From NCBI GenBank assembly GCA_021613335.1, contig JAJTWR010000032.1:781001-845000 (forward strand): DNA of 64,000 nucleotides. Direction: 5' to 3'. Shown piece after piece: positions 41,521 to 53,334 of the stretch. Position 1 is the stretch's first letter. Each line of letters begins with the position of its first letter. A model generated the notes under the pieces. It did no database searches. It saw only the letters and a program-made list of their open reading frames with translations, and was not told the DNA's origin. Position numbers and translations under genes: made by a program. This stretch comes from Whitmania pigra. Lineage: Eukaryota > Annelida > Clitellata > Hirudinida > Haemopidae.

Positions 41521-41680
41521 GATAATGATAATGATAATGATAATGATAATGATAATGATAATGATAATGATAATGATAAGGATAAGGATAAGGATAACGA
41601 TAACGATAACAACAACAATAACAGCAGCAGCAGCAGCAACAACAACAACAACAACAATAATAATAATAATAAAAGTTTAT
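41404..41680. repeat. Compound microsatellite AAT / ATAATG / GATAAG / GATAAC / AAC / AGC
   Basis: It starts as AAT at the LTR edge. 41495-41577 is a regular ATAATG hexamer run, then GATAAG and GATAAC variants, a short CAG run, AAC and finally AAT. Frames encode simple repeats only. Confidence 0.96.
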
Positions 41681-41744
41681 TTGTATAACGTCATAAACAT
41701 AAGCGTCAAGGGTTCTCAACCATTTGTATGGCGGTGCACGCCGT

Positions 41745-41830
41745 GTCCGGAACACGGCAGTAACGACTGCTGCTTTTACCTTCGTTCGCAAGCACGCTAC
41801 CCTCTGAGCTAACGTGCACGCCATCAAGTT
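41745..41830 (-). mobile_element. tRNA-derived SINE head
   Basis: On the minus strand GTTAGCTCAGAGGGTAGCG is a close A-box match, followed by CAGCAGTCGTTACTGCCGTG. The T-arm and a closed acceptor stem are not evident, so it is a SINE head and not a tRNA gene. Confidence 0.5.
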
Positions 41831-41859
41831 GCAAAAAGAACCGCTAGCAGAACGTAATA

Positions 41860-43659
41860 ATTTATTAAGTTTTTATTCAGTTACCCGAACAATGAACACT
41901 GACAACGTCAACTTAGAAGTAACTTGGAGGAATGTTACTTTGATTTGTAATTATAAAATGCATTTCAACAAACTGTTCCTGCTCATAAAGTCCAGGGCAC
42001 AAACATAAAAGTTGCAAATGTAGTCGTCCATTCACAGTCATACATAACCGCAGTTTTTGCATATTTGATGTTGAAAACTTGAACTTGATTACCTGTTTGG
42101 TTCAAAAATGTGCTAAATAATACATTTTTGAATTTTACCGAGTCAAATTTTAGCCATTGATCATTGTCATTGTAACGTTAAACTTTTGTTCCCATGTTTT
42201 TGTCTGAACTCATATTCTTTTTTTTTTTTTTAGTTTATTGAATCAAACAAGCGAACACGCATTTATGTAAACACATAGTACAAAAATCGAAAGCATAAAT
42301 TCAAATAAACCCAAAGGACCAGCCTTAAAGAAGAACACGCTTCCGCTGTCGGACTGACCCTGAAAGTAGTTATATACAAAATCATAAGCTATACACTAAG
42401 TGTTACGTTATTAAGTTTTGTTATCAATAAATAAAATATAGTTGCATGAAATACAAAAGTTAAGAACACCTTAAAAGGAATTTTTGAGTTTTAAGTGTAA
42501 AAGATTATTGTTTGAAATTGGTCTCTTTTGGATTTTATAATGAGTTTTGAAAGAAAATTATTGTATCTATTAACGTAATTAATTTTGCGTTAATGTATAA
42601 ACAAATAAAATGAAAATTAAATTATGATTAAACTCAAATTAATGTTCACCAGAGCATTGACTTCGACGGAAAATACTTTTTCAACTCAAGTCCTGATTCT
42701 CACGCCAATTTAAGGATTTCATGTTTATTTTCTGTTCCCATTATCTAGTAATTATTTTGAATTACCATTATCTGATATTTATTTAGCATTATCAATAATT
42801 ACCATTTAATTTGTTTTCCGACTGTCCAATATTTATTTTGTGGAATTAAGTTGAATTAAATTGAATTAAATTATTTCTCAGAATATTGGTTTAAATGATT
42901 TTAAATACTGCTGCCACAAATGTTGTTAAAACTAGCGAAACTAAACAAATTAAACTATGCAAATAATTACGTGTTACAGGTTTTCCTAATAACCAAAATA
43001 ATGACAAACGTTCTTAAATAATGTTCTTTAAATATTAACTAATATTTAAAAATATTAAAGTATTAACTAATATTTAAAAATATGCAATAGGTACTAATTC
43101 ACATAAATAATTTAATATTTAATCTAATTAGAACCAATTACAATTGATACAATTATAGTTAATTATAATCAATCTAATTTGGTTAATTATAAATAACATA
43201 TTTCACTTGAATAAACTTAATCGATTTATGCTTAATTATCGTTAACCTAATTATATTTATTCCAAAATAACATAAAATATAAATTAATATAAACGTAATA
43301 TAAATTATTATCAATCATAATTATCATTATTATTATTAATCATAATTAGTTGTAATTACATTAATTGTACCTAACTATTAACCTGATTAAATTCAGTAGC
43401 AGAAGGTAGATTCCTCGCTAATTGATGCTCCAGGAAAATTGAAAGTTTTGAAACCAGCAAAACACCAGGAACAATCCTCAACGGAGGTGGAAAAGTTTTC
43501 AAGTGATTATTAACATTATTGTTTAAGTACTTTATATATGTTATTTGTGTAATTATATTAAAATCTCCCACCCCCAAAATTCATTTAACAAACACATGTT
43601 GTGCATTGATCGCCTGTCCAGTTCTTTTGAAAAATACAATTTTATAGATGTAAATAGTA
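41860..43659. other. AT-rich gap with a retroelement tail
   Basis: At 42222-42360 the minus strand holds a tail ending in AATAAACT and a run of A, preceded by ACAGCGGAAGCGTGTTCTTC, probably the 3' end of a LINE or retrocopy of unknown type. The remainder to 43659 is AT-rich with no gene. Confidence 0.4.
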
Positions 43660-43990
43660 TTTAATGAATTTTTCTAACGATCTAAATCGATAACACATTA
43701 TATGTTTTAAAATTTCTTTGCGTAACATATTGGAACATTGATTTGCTCTCTGATAAATACAGACTCGGTGAGACTAGCTATGTTTTCACATCAACCTGAG
43801 ATTTAGGCGACTCATAATTGAGTGTGGTACTTAACTAACTTTTGTTCCTAAGAATATTTATTATTTTCTTTAAGTTTCAGACTTTGTTGTGATTTTGTCA
43901 CACTTTGTTGTGATTTTGTCACACTTTGTTGTGATTTTGTCACACTTTGTTGTGATTTTGTCACGCTTTGTTTTAGCCAGCTCGTCCAAG
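43660..43990 (+). pseudogene. DP11: inverted promoter and exon-1 relic with a 21-bp repeat expansion
   Basis: 43660-43870 is the reverse complement of the DP2 upstream region, including TGATAAATAC at 43751-43760. Exon 1 follows: the unit ACTTTGTTGTGATTTTGTCAC is repeated four times (about 43885-43969), then TTTTAGCCAGCTCGTCCAAGG and a donor GTGAC, as at the end of DP2 exon 1. In the family frame the repeat encodes VVILSHF four times, the signal-peptide core. The ATG is gone and a TAA lies upstream in frame. A dispersed repeat begins at once downstream, and exons 2 and 3 are missing. Confidence 0.8.
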
Positions 43991-43991
43991 G

Positions 43992-44166
43992 GTGACAATC
44001 AGCGAGAATCCGGACTACTCAGGAGCCCAAATATCCATTTGCGTCCTTAAGTACCTTAAATCTTACACACTTAACTTCTTTTACTCAGTTCCGTTAACTG
44101 AATACTTGCTCTAATAAACTAATTAGTTAACTTGCTTATTTGCGGACTCCCGGGTTATTTCAATAT
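43992..44166 (-). repeat. Dispersed repeat, copy D (5' half, inverted)
   Basis: On the minus strand it runs from the AATAACCCGGGAGTCCGC start to CCGGATTCTCGCTG. The 3' half is absent. Core orientation agrees with copies A and C. Confidence 0.7.
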
Positions 44167-44345
44167 ATAAAACATAGATATTGTACGTAGTCTCACAAAT
44201 TGGAACTCTTGAGTACTGTGTACAAGTATGGAACCCTTACTTGAGAAAGGATGTAAGTGTGATGGAAGGAGTATAAAGAAGGGCAACGAGGATGATAAAA
44301 AGATTTGGAAAGCTGAGTTACGAGAAAAAATTAAGTAGATAATAG
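44160..44345 (+). mobile_element. CR1-like LINE C-terminal fragment
   Basis: Reads IGTLEYCVQVWNPYLRKDVS, then RRATRMIKRFGKLSYE and KLSR, with a stop between. It is the same family as 11340-11985. Confidence 0.7.
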
Positions 44346-45412
44346 AAATGCACCACTTCTGAATGCTCAAGCCAGTTGTTCTGAGTGCTTGTCAATCGAG
44401 CGACGCAATTTCATTTGAAAAATGCCAATCATCTTTGACAAAATTTTCGAATTTCATGCAAATGAATTTCCGATTTAGAAGTTCTAATTATGATTGGCGT
44501 TTACGATGTCTCTTTTTGACGGGTACATTTTTTTTATTTTGATGTAAATGTCACAAAATTCAGATTAATCGATCGTCCAAATGAGCCATTCGAAGGTTTA
44601 ATTCTCGCTAGTGCATGACCTATTAGATTGATAATAATATTAATTTAATATAGTACCGAGTCTTCACCCATATTACACGTTATGTTCGATTTTACGTACC
44701 ATGCTCCCACCCTATACATGCTATAATCGTATGCGTGATGTGCCAAACTAAATATACTAAATTTGTTGTTTCTTTTGTAAAAACTTTAGACTATATTCTT
44801 AATTTTAAATAGTTTATAAATGATTGGGCGTTAACTCATTGCATAAAGAACTTTTTTAAAATAATTTTTTCAAAACATTTGAAGTTAAAGAAATTAATTT
44901 ATTAAAAAAAACATCTATTGGTAAAAAATTCAGCAAGAATCAACAAATGCCAAGCGCACATATTTTCCAAAGTGTAGCGAATAATTACATTATTGTTTTT
45001 TTTTAAATAGATTAATTATAATTTTGTGAATAAACACGTTACCGGGTGAATCGTCAAAAATTTGATTTCCATTGAATTTGTTATTGAACAAAACCGAGGC
45101 AATGTAATGAAAAGTGAATCAGCAATTGGAGTTTAAAAATTTATTTCAGTCTTTATTCACCTCCGATTATTTCACCACGATTTCTGAAGTTTTTGACTTG
45201 ATAAATAAATGACCAGAAAAATGCCCAAAAACTAAATATTATTAAATAAAATCAATTGTCAAACAAAGTAAAATTTATTAAATAACAAGTTTACTTCTTA
45301 ACAAGTTAAACTCCTTCACAGTTACGAGAACACAAAGTTGCGTCTGCTTCAGCAAAATTGTACTCTCGAGAAATAAATGTCACTTAATCGTCAAATTCAG
45401 CAGCGGCTCGAC
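44346..45412. other. PF1 downstream region, no gene seen
   Basis: AT-rich, nothing recognised. Confidence 0.35.
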
Positions 45413-48079
45413 TCAACCTTTTCTCGCATAGACCTCCATTTCACAAATGGCCAAGTTGTTGTGCGACCACTGATAGATTAGTACAAATCGAGCTGCTGGG
45501 GTTGTCAAAGAACAGTTTATGGACGACATTTGGCCAGGTTTTCCCGTACATTCTCCGCATAACTTTCGCTGTTTCGTTGATGGAATGGTTGCCAGAGATG
45601 AAGAGTTGAATACATAGGCATTCAAAAAAAAAAAGGCGGGTGGCTGCAATGAAAATCAATGAAATGAGTTTCAGAAAATACTTTTTAGTTCGTCACGAAA
45701 TGATATTGTTGAATAACTCTGCATTTTGTTTCGCTGGTAATTCTATTTCAACAGATAATTAATGAGGTTTTTGTTTCTGAAAAATTTTTCTTCCAGTATT
45801 TTAACAAAATTGCAGGTTTAGTGAATCCCTATGTCTTTAGTGTTCATTTGGTTTTCAGCTGAATGAATCTCCGTTTTTACGTTAATAATATTACCGCTGC
45901 CATTATTTTTCATTTATTTCCAATGCATTGTAGTATTGTATTATAGTAGTATTGTATTGTATTAGTGTTGTAGTATTGACAAAAGATGCACAAGTGGACT
46001 TTTCAAAATCACCTCATTGAAATTAACGCATTAATAATAGCGTGATACAATAAAGTTTTCTTCTTAACTAAAATTATGCTTTCATAAAATCTCAAAAGTT
46101 TTCCAGGTACACGATTTGATTTCATTAATAATTAATATAACCACATCTAGAAGAAAAATTTTAAAAATTTCAATATCAATTCATCACCTTCATTCCAGCT
46201 CAGCACTTTCACCGTGGCCACCTCCACCATCAGTTCAAGATCCACTGCCAACCAGCTATTTCCATATGATTTGTCGGTGTGATAAGCATACTGGTTTGCC
46301 CCCACATTTATTCCAAGGCATCCATCTAAGGCAAGACTAGATCCATAACCCACCTGGCTATTGTTGAATGTTGAACTCATGCGGGATCTTTTTCGTAACC
46401 CGATATTTCGATTTTCTTGAGATTCGTTAATCATCGGAAAATTTTTTGAATAGATTTCAAATTTAATCAAAATTAAAAATTAATATTGATTTTAAATCAA
46501 AAAAATAAATTTCATTTTGATCCATAAGTTTAATGTATGTAATATCGTCTATAAGGAAGAGTCACTGGTTCTCGTAGTATTGTTTGCATGAGACCAAAGA
46601 TTTACTCTACCGTTCCACGTAATATCAAAAACCTTTCAAACCTTTACGCTTTTAAAAAGGCACTAAAACACTTTATTATTAACTCTAAATAATCATGTAC
46701 ATTACTCGATATTACTTAACATTTCTTACATTATTGGGACATTGAAACGCAATATTACTCGTCAATGGCAATACGACGTCTGTTAGCGGGAGTTTTTTCC
46801 TTATGTCGTTCCTTTTTTTCTTTTAGGTTCCAACTTGTATTGGTTTAGTGTTTCAATAATAAAAGAAGGAAAAAAAAATTTACGAGCTGTCGTTTTTATT
46901 TTTTTTCTTTTTGCATCAACAATTGGAGCGAAATAATAAGTTAAAGCGGAGAAATAGAATAAAATCGGGTGCCAATTTATATTGGGGGCGGCGGAAACGG
47001 CAGGGGCTTTTTGAGAAATATTTTAATTTTTACTTTTATTGATTTTGTTGTCGCTACTATTATTAGTATTAAGCTAAAAACAATTGCTTCCTTTTAAGAA
47101 TAGAAGCTGATTAATAATTGTTGATTGCAAAATTAAAATGTGAATGTTCTTTTGAAGTTTCAGCGCTTGAAACATTAATTTACACATGAAAAAAATTTCA
47201 GATGTGTTGTCTTTGCTCGGGTAAGTCAGGAAATATATTAATCATTCAGGTGAGACTTGCACAGTTTGCACTTTCAAATCCATTAATATGTTATAAGGAA
47301 AAAATTACAATATTACGGATTATAATATATTACAAGAATATGTTACAATTCCGTCACTGCGATCTTTAACGACTGAATACTATAAAAGTTGTTTTACCTT
47401 GAGCAGAGTCTCATTGTCCATTGACTTCGGGACCTGAGAATTAAATTAAGAAGTTTTATAAAAGTAATTGCCATACAAAGCTTTTATTGCTTTATTATTA
47501 AACAGTCACATCTTTGCAAGTGAAATTCTGGCAACAGCATCATGATTTTAATCTTGAAATATCCGATTTTGGTTGATTTAAAATTAACAGTTCTACATGA
47601 TATATCTTAATCAAGCACCTAAGATGTAACAGAAAACAAAATATAATTAAAAAAGTTATCTCATTCATAATTACGAAATAGTAAGAAGCACTTGTGCTAA
47701 CGATTTATTTTACCTCAAAATGTTGACATTGTGGGTTGTCATAAAAGGAAAATTTGTAGAAATCAAACAGCTGACACGACTGAGAAGGTATTATGTAATT
47801 GAAACTGATACACTCCTTCCTTTGGAAACACAAATAGGCACACTGAACCGCTGCCACACAGAAAGAGGTGTAAACTTCTTTCAAAAAAATCTCCTGACAA
47901 AAACTCTTGTTTGAAGAAGAGTTGGAAACAACACAACCGCATCCTGGATGTAGCAGTGCACAATTCGATGTTCCTGAGTCAGTTGGTAGTTTTATGAATT
48001 TCTTTGATTCTAAGAATGCAAAACAGCACGAGACTATTATTCCAGTTACTATCAATTTCCAAGGATAATTGCCGTCCAT
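45413..48079 (-). CDS. PF1: PAN plus F-type (fucolectin-like) lectin, multi-exon, model incomplete
   Basis: The first exon (48079-47714) gives 122 aa: a hydrophobic signal or anchor (LIVTGIIVSCCFAFL), then a PAN-like cysteine set (QCAYLCFQRKECISFNY, SCQLFDF), and ends at a GTAAAA donor in phase 0. An F-type lectin exon (46415-46188) encodes NIGLRKRSRMSSTF, YGSSLALDGC, YAYHTDKSYGNSWLAVDLEL and SWNEG, with phase 1 at both ends. The last exon (45643-45413) encodes LNAYVFNSS, RKLCGECTGKPG, and ARFVLIY to LAICEMEVYA. This is the F5/8C-like fold of fucose-binding lectins. Phases do not fit as they stand: a middle exon may be missing (a 36-nt candidate lies at 47433-47398), and an 11-T run at the start of the last exon leaves it one base off. 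It is either an assembly error or a decaying gene. The usual arginine of the fucose motif is not evident (WNEGD). Confidence 0.66.
46591..46880 (+). mobile_element. LINE 3' end with ORF2 terminus and poly(A)
   Basis: Reads IYSTVPRNIKNLSNLYAFKK then ALKHFIINSK and a stop at 46690, as at the end of L2/Jockey-like ORF2 proteins. A tail follows with AATAAAAG and a run of A near 46870. It lies in a PF1 intron. Confidence 0.6.
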
Positions 48080-48391
48080 ATTCTTGAGTGTCTTTAAAAC
48101 AAGTGCAGGGCCAAATTGTTGTTTAGAATATTGTTACTGCATTAATATAACTACAACTACAATAATATCTGACGACTTTGTGGAGTTGCCTGGCACTGAA
48201 TGTCACTAGAAGGATCGTATCGAGTGGTTTTTATTTCGACGGGAGGATGCAAGGCACACATCAATTGAGAAGTGGGCAACAAAATAACCAGTAGGGTCCA
48301 TTTTCTAACTTCTCTCAAACTAAATTCATTCTACAGTTAGATTTAACTTTAAGATCAAACAGAGATATAAAAAGTAGTTAGTAACTATTTT
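48080..48391. other. PF1 upstream region
   Basis: This should hold the PF1 promoter. No motif stands out. Confidence 0.35.
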
Positions 48392-48860
48392 TTAACTATT
48401 TTTTAAGTAATTAGTAACTACTTCGTAACTACTTAATCTCGCTACTACTTTCGCTGCAATCACATCCGCAGCCACAACCTCCACGACATCCGCCGCTGAA
48501 TCGAATTTGGCCACCTCCAACTCAAATCGTTCGCCACTGTTCTCCGGGTCCAGTTCCTTCACTAATTTCTCAACGCGAGGAGGCTCCACTCTGGTCTTTC
48601 CCAAAGTCCCTCGTTCAATTATTACCTCGGTTCTCTTTTCAACCGACACCAACGAGGCAATTGTGCACGGAACTGGCTCATCGGACACTGGCGTGACTTC
48701 TTTGGAGTTTGAGAAACTTTCCCTCAGCTCACCGTTGTCCTCATTCTCAACATTGTCCATCTTTATGGGAAGCTCCTCTACTGGACTCTCCTTGTCAACC
48801 ATCAGACTGCCCATGCTTACCTCAGCAAAGGTCTCCTCACACAGCTCAGAAATCTGTGTT
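48392..48860 (-). CDS. Unrecognised acidic coding segment
   Basis: On the minus strand an open frame of about 155 codons starts after an acceptor-like CACAG near 48856 (ISELCEETFAEVSMGSLMVD) and ends at TNYLKNS. It is rich in Glu, Val, Ser and Lys, has no cysteine pattern and is clearly richer in G and C than its flanks. A GTAAGC donor lies 33 nt inside, so it could be a short exon, but the frame also reads through. The other strand is open for 119 codons over the same stretch. It may be a host exon, a retrocopy or part of a retroelement. I do not recognise a family. Confidence 0.35.
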
Positions 48861-48922
48861 ATATAAAAGACAACAATGTATTATTAGCATTTGGAAAGCT
48901 TAAGGGTGGCTTACACAAGCCA

Positions 48923-49365
48923 TTGTGTAGGAACAATTCACCATTTGCTTGTGCGGCCAAGTCTGAGGTAAAGCATCAGGAATGCATTCATTTGTGGCAC
49001 AGACGCTTAGGGCGTCGGGATCCAAATGCTATAAAGCGACTAATTACAAATGAAATTGCCACAGGAATTTACATTAATAAGTGTAATGTGATGATGAAAT
49101 GTGATCATTGTATAAAGCGTAATACCCCAAGATGAGTGAACACCGCTCAAAGCAACCTCTAGACCTGATTCACAGTGACGCATGCGATCCAATGAAAACA
49201 CAAACACCCGGAAAGAACAAATACATGGTGACATTTATTGATGATTATGCTAGTTACAATTTGCTGCAGAAGTGATTCGTAAATTCCAACGAAAACCAAA
49301 AGTTTTAAGGTCTGACAATGGTATTGAATATACTGGAAATAAGCAGATTGTTCTCCAGTTACGAC
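48923..49365 (+). mobile_element. Ty1/copia-like integrase fragment, frameshifted
   Basis: Frame 1 reads HLWHRRLGRRDPNAIKRL and then MMKCDHCIKRNTPR, the H-H-C-C zinc site before a copia integrase. A second frame continues QPLDLIHSDACDPM and YMVTFIDDYASYNLL, and a third VLRSDNGIEYTGN, giving two catalytic aspartates. At least two frameshifts and no LTRs found make it a dead fragment. Confidence 0.82.
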
Positions 49366-49499
49366 CCAGTCATACTATGGAGATATATAAAGTTTCTTTG
49401 TTGCAGTTTTAGGTTTTAAGCTTTTTGTTGTCTAGTTGCCATTGTGTTGTTGAGCTTTTGTTGATTTGCTGATTAAACGGCGTTTTATTTTATCATGAA

Positions 49500-50336
49500 C
49501 ACCCATGATTTATGCCCCTGTCACAAAATATTACACACGCGGTCACACCCCCATCTACTCCAAGAAAAATGCTTAATGGAATTATATTTAATTGCTATTA
49601 ATCTATATATACAAAATAAAGATCTTGCATGTACGTATGTATGTATGTATATTTCTTATACAAATCTTTAATCCTCTACCAGGAAAGGAGCGCTATATAA
49701 ATGGTTACAAGAAACGCCTCTTACGCTATATAAATGAAGTTACAATTACAATTACATGAATACATTCAATAATTAAATATTGCACAGAGTTGACTTGTTG
49801 GTAAACGATATTGTAATATTTAATTACGATTTTAATGATTTTAATGATTTTAAATATTCTTGTTTTAAACATTATTTTATTTTGTTTCATAATTGGAGTT
49901 AGTTTTTTTTGTTTGCGTTTAGAAGATAACTTAAATCAAACTGCCAGTAAGTACAATATAATAAATTTATCAAATTTCTTAAAAATCAGGTATTTAAATA
50001 ACAACATGATAAGTGTCATTTTACAAATATCTTCTCATTTTAAGCAGATAAACTGAGGGTTTGATATAAAAACAGTCCTTAAGACCTTTAAATGGAAATT
50101 AATTTAATTTCAAAAGTCAAACGAATTGCGATATATATGAAAAAGGAAAATATTTTAATGATGCAAAAAGAAACAAAACTAAACAGAAACCTTTGCAACC
50201 TCTCCTGGAAAGCATTTGGTAAAGCAGTAAAATAGATTTTACAGTTTCTCAAAAAAAAAAACGCAGATTTTAAAATTGTTTGTTAATTGTAAAGGGTGAC
50301 CAAAAAACTTTGACATTCCCTTAACGGGAATAGCGA
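49500..50336. other. DP12 downstream region with a LINE tail
   Basis: At 49680-49760 GGAGCGCTATATAAATGG and GTTACAATTACAATTAC match the 3' tail style of L2/CR1-type LINEs. The rest is AT-rich with no gene. Confidence 0.45.
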
Positions 50337-51247
50337 TTACTTTGGAAGATACTGCGGCTCAACCAAGCAGGCTTTATCCAGTAAGTAACTGTCAGCTGTG
50401 GATGAAGACTCGAAAGATTCCTCATTAACTGAGGTCGTAGCTTCAGATAGTTGGACCCAACAAGAAGGAGTTGTTGCCGAATCATAGATTATGGCATTGC
50501 AATATTTGGTGCCAATGCAGTATAACATGCATCGAGGAAGCGGATCAAAGGATATATTTGTAAAACCATGCGTACTTTTGCCTGCCAATTTTTTCCAGCA
50601 AACTTCTCCTGTAATACAATTTAATTTTAATTTAAGCTTGATTTTTCAAAGTTTCTTAAAAGTACGTTAAATGTGTTTGCAAAATTTCTGAATAAATGAA
50701 AACAAATATGTGAAAAGAAAATGTACCTGAATTCAACAAGGTCTTCATATTTTGAAAGGTTTTCACATGAGGTTTGCTGGGTGCTTCTTTTATTTCCGAA
50801 TTCATTTGGATGAAGCAATGTTTTTTGGAATCATCAAAGCTCACAAAATTGCAGTACTCGAGGTAAAGACATTGCATAAAACATTCACTCAGTTCGTCCA
50901 CTGGCATCTTTACCAGTCCTTCGTATCCATGGCTGATTTCCGTATAAACATGGCTAGCTGTTTAATGAAATATTTTTTGTTCAATATTTAAAAATCATCT
51001 TAAGGATTATCTAATCAGTTTTATACATATTCTAACGTCAGAGATTCTATGGGATTGCAACAATATATATAATCAGCATTTATTTGGTAGTTGTATCGTG
51101 ATTATTTTATTTCAAACTCGCTATTTTCTATTATTTGTGAATTTTAAAAATAAAAAAGAACTCAATTTCACCGGTCTCAGAATGCTTTCCATCTCTTCCT
51201 CCGAGGGCCAAGTTCAAACAGCCAAGAATTATTAAAAAGTACAACAT
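50337..51247 (-). CDS. DP12: secreted double PAN/apple-like protein, divergent subfamily
   Basis: Exons on the minus strand are 51247-51172, 50957-50727 and 50608-50337 (76, 231 and 272 nt), giving 192 aa. The signal peptide MLYFLIILGCLNLALGG is followed by a polar stretch (RDGKHSET) that other DP groups lack. Module 1: VYTEISHGYEGLVKM, SECFMQCLYLEYCNFVSFDD, HCFIQMNSEIKEAP. Module 2: EVCWKKLAGKSTHGFTNISF, CMLYCIGTKYCNAIIYDS, SCWVQLS, YLLDKACL. The longer exon 1 and the six-base-shorter exon 2 are shared only with DP13, so the two form a subfamily away from the main array. Confidence 0.85.
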
Positions 51248-51989
51248 ATCCTGTAAATTTAAAAGCATTAAAAGGAATATTGATTATTTAAAATTAAGAA
51301 ATTAATAATTTCAAATAATTTCACAAATTTGTGATAACAGCTGTCTCGTCTACGTACTGGCCTTACTTATAAGATAAATTCGCTTCGCAAAATTCAAGGA
51401 TCAATTGTCGTGTCACTAACACATTTAGATAAATCATCTTAACAAATTTGTCTTGTTTTTTTTTCTAAAAAGTAAAGTCTGTTCTTACAAAAAACAATTA
51501 ATTACTTTTAATAATATTTTTTTTAAATTTGGTATAGTTATTTTTTCTTTTTAATTTTTAATTTATAAATCTACTCGCAATTTAATTAATTTATAAACTT
51601 TTATGAGATATCATTATTAAAAAAATATAAAATAAATTTTGTTAACGTTTGATTGATTACAAAGCCATGTTTCCAACATTTAAGACGCATCAGCACATGT
51701 TTTAAGTTGTAAATTCAACTGTACCATTAATCAAGCAAGTTTATTGTCACAAATTATAAGTTTATTTTGACAAATGGCTATTGTAATTGTAAGCATTTTA
51801 ATAAAAAATAATACTGTATTTGCAAGCTATAAAGTAATTTATATTATTTTAATTATTAGTAATTTGTACTAGAAATTTAAAATTAAAAGACTTTGTGAGA
51901 AGTAAATTCTATCTGACTCGCATTCAAAGTGAAGAATTTTATGGACAGAAATGTCTTCAACAGAAATAATTTTGTTAATCACGTATTGC
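51248..51989. other. DP12 upstream region
   Basis: AT-rich; a CTTATAAGATAAATTCG word at 51366 could be a TATA-like site. No gene. Confidence 0.35.
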
Positions 51990-53334
51990 CAGTGTTGTGC
52001 AGTATTGAATTACATGTAATTCGTTACTGTAATTAATTACATTTTTTGGTAATTTTTACTTGTAACAATTACAAAAAAAAATTTGTACTCTTACTTGTAA
52101 CAAATTACTATTTTTGGTCATACTTTTAATTCGTTACTTTTTTGGCGCAAGACGTTACAAAGTAACATAAATAACATTTTAAATTAGTTTAATTTATTTT
52201 TAAAAAAATTTAAATTCTATATTGTTATTCTTTGGTTCGTTCGATAACCTTCCCCTTCCCGAGCATCGCTCTTTTGTTATTGTTGTTATCGCCGGTCGTT
52301 TTTGTTTTAAATCGGAAATTGTGGATTAGTCATACCGAAGCTTTTTTAATATATAATATTATATACATATAATAATATAAGATTTAATATATCGTAGTAT
52401 GGATTCATTTAAAGCCATTTTTAGTGTCGTTAGCGAAGATAAGAGGAACAAGGGTGAAGATAGTCCGTGGCCATATTTGAACAAAATGTTCAGATTTCAA
52501 TCAAAGGAAAATCATAGAAGTATGCATGCCTACTCTGCCAACAGAAACAAAAACTACATGTTCAGCATATGAAGGTTCTTCATCTAACTTGAAGAAGCAC
52601 GTGGAACGCATGCATCCAACAGAAGTTAAGGAATATGGGATATCTGTTGCCAACGATTGTCAAGCTTGATGAGAAACTGGTAGCCAAAATAGCATCTTCT
52701 AATGCAGCAAAGATGGACGAGCTTTGAGCTCTCGTTCATCTGATGCTGACAGTTTCTTCAATTGCACAAGGTCAACTGATATTCTGATGCAGTATCTTCG
52801 AGACCAATCAGATGACATGAACATTATTACTGGAAGCGATACCCTGAAGAAATTATTTATCCAGTTGAACACTCCTCTGCCAGCTAGTGCAGCTGTTGAA
52901 CGTTTATTCAGCTCTGCTGGTATGACAAAGAACAGCTGAAGGACCACAATGAGTGACAAACTATTCGAGGACTTAGTTATGTTAAAAATTAACAAAAATT
53001 TGTGATTGTAATGTAATAAAAACGCCAAAAAAATGCATTAGTTCAAATGTTATTACTTAATGACTGTTAGTACTAGCAGTTAATACCAGTAATTGTTTTA
53101 ATGATAAGAGAAACAATTCCTTTTAAATAATACGGAATGATGTATGATCACAATAATGGCAGCATCAAAGTTACTTGTAATTTTTACTTAAAAGTAACTT
53201 TTAGACCCTGCAACTTTTAACTTTTACTTGAGTAAATTTTTGAGACAATACTCTTACTTATACTTAAGTAGCTTTTTGAGGTATTACTTTTACTTGTAAC
53301 TAGTTACCGAAATGAGGTAATTTTTACAACACTG
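51990..53334 (+). mobile_element. hAT transposon, internally deleted, with TIRs and target duplication
   Basis: Ends are CAGTGTTGT (51990-51998) and ACAACACTG (53326-53334). Flanking 8-mers CGTATTGC (51982-51989) and CGTACTGC (53335-53342) differ at one base, as expected for an aged hAT target duplication. Inside, 52399 onward reads MDSFKAIFSVVSEDKRNKGE and a degraded BED finger (NLKKHVERMHP). 52800-53005 reads the dimerisation region (PASAAVERLFSSAG, DKLFEDLVMLKINKNL) with one stop. The catalytic core is missing. It is the same family as 26266-28104. Confidence 0.86.

Noticed and set aside
41745..41830. Possible tRNA gene on the minus strand
   Set aside because: The A box is good but the rest does not fold as a tRNA.
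47398..47433. 36-nt candidate micro-exon of PF1
   Set aside because: Acceptor and donor look good, but its phase does not resolve the model and no family protein supports it; mentioned only in the PF1 entry.
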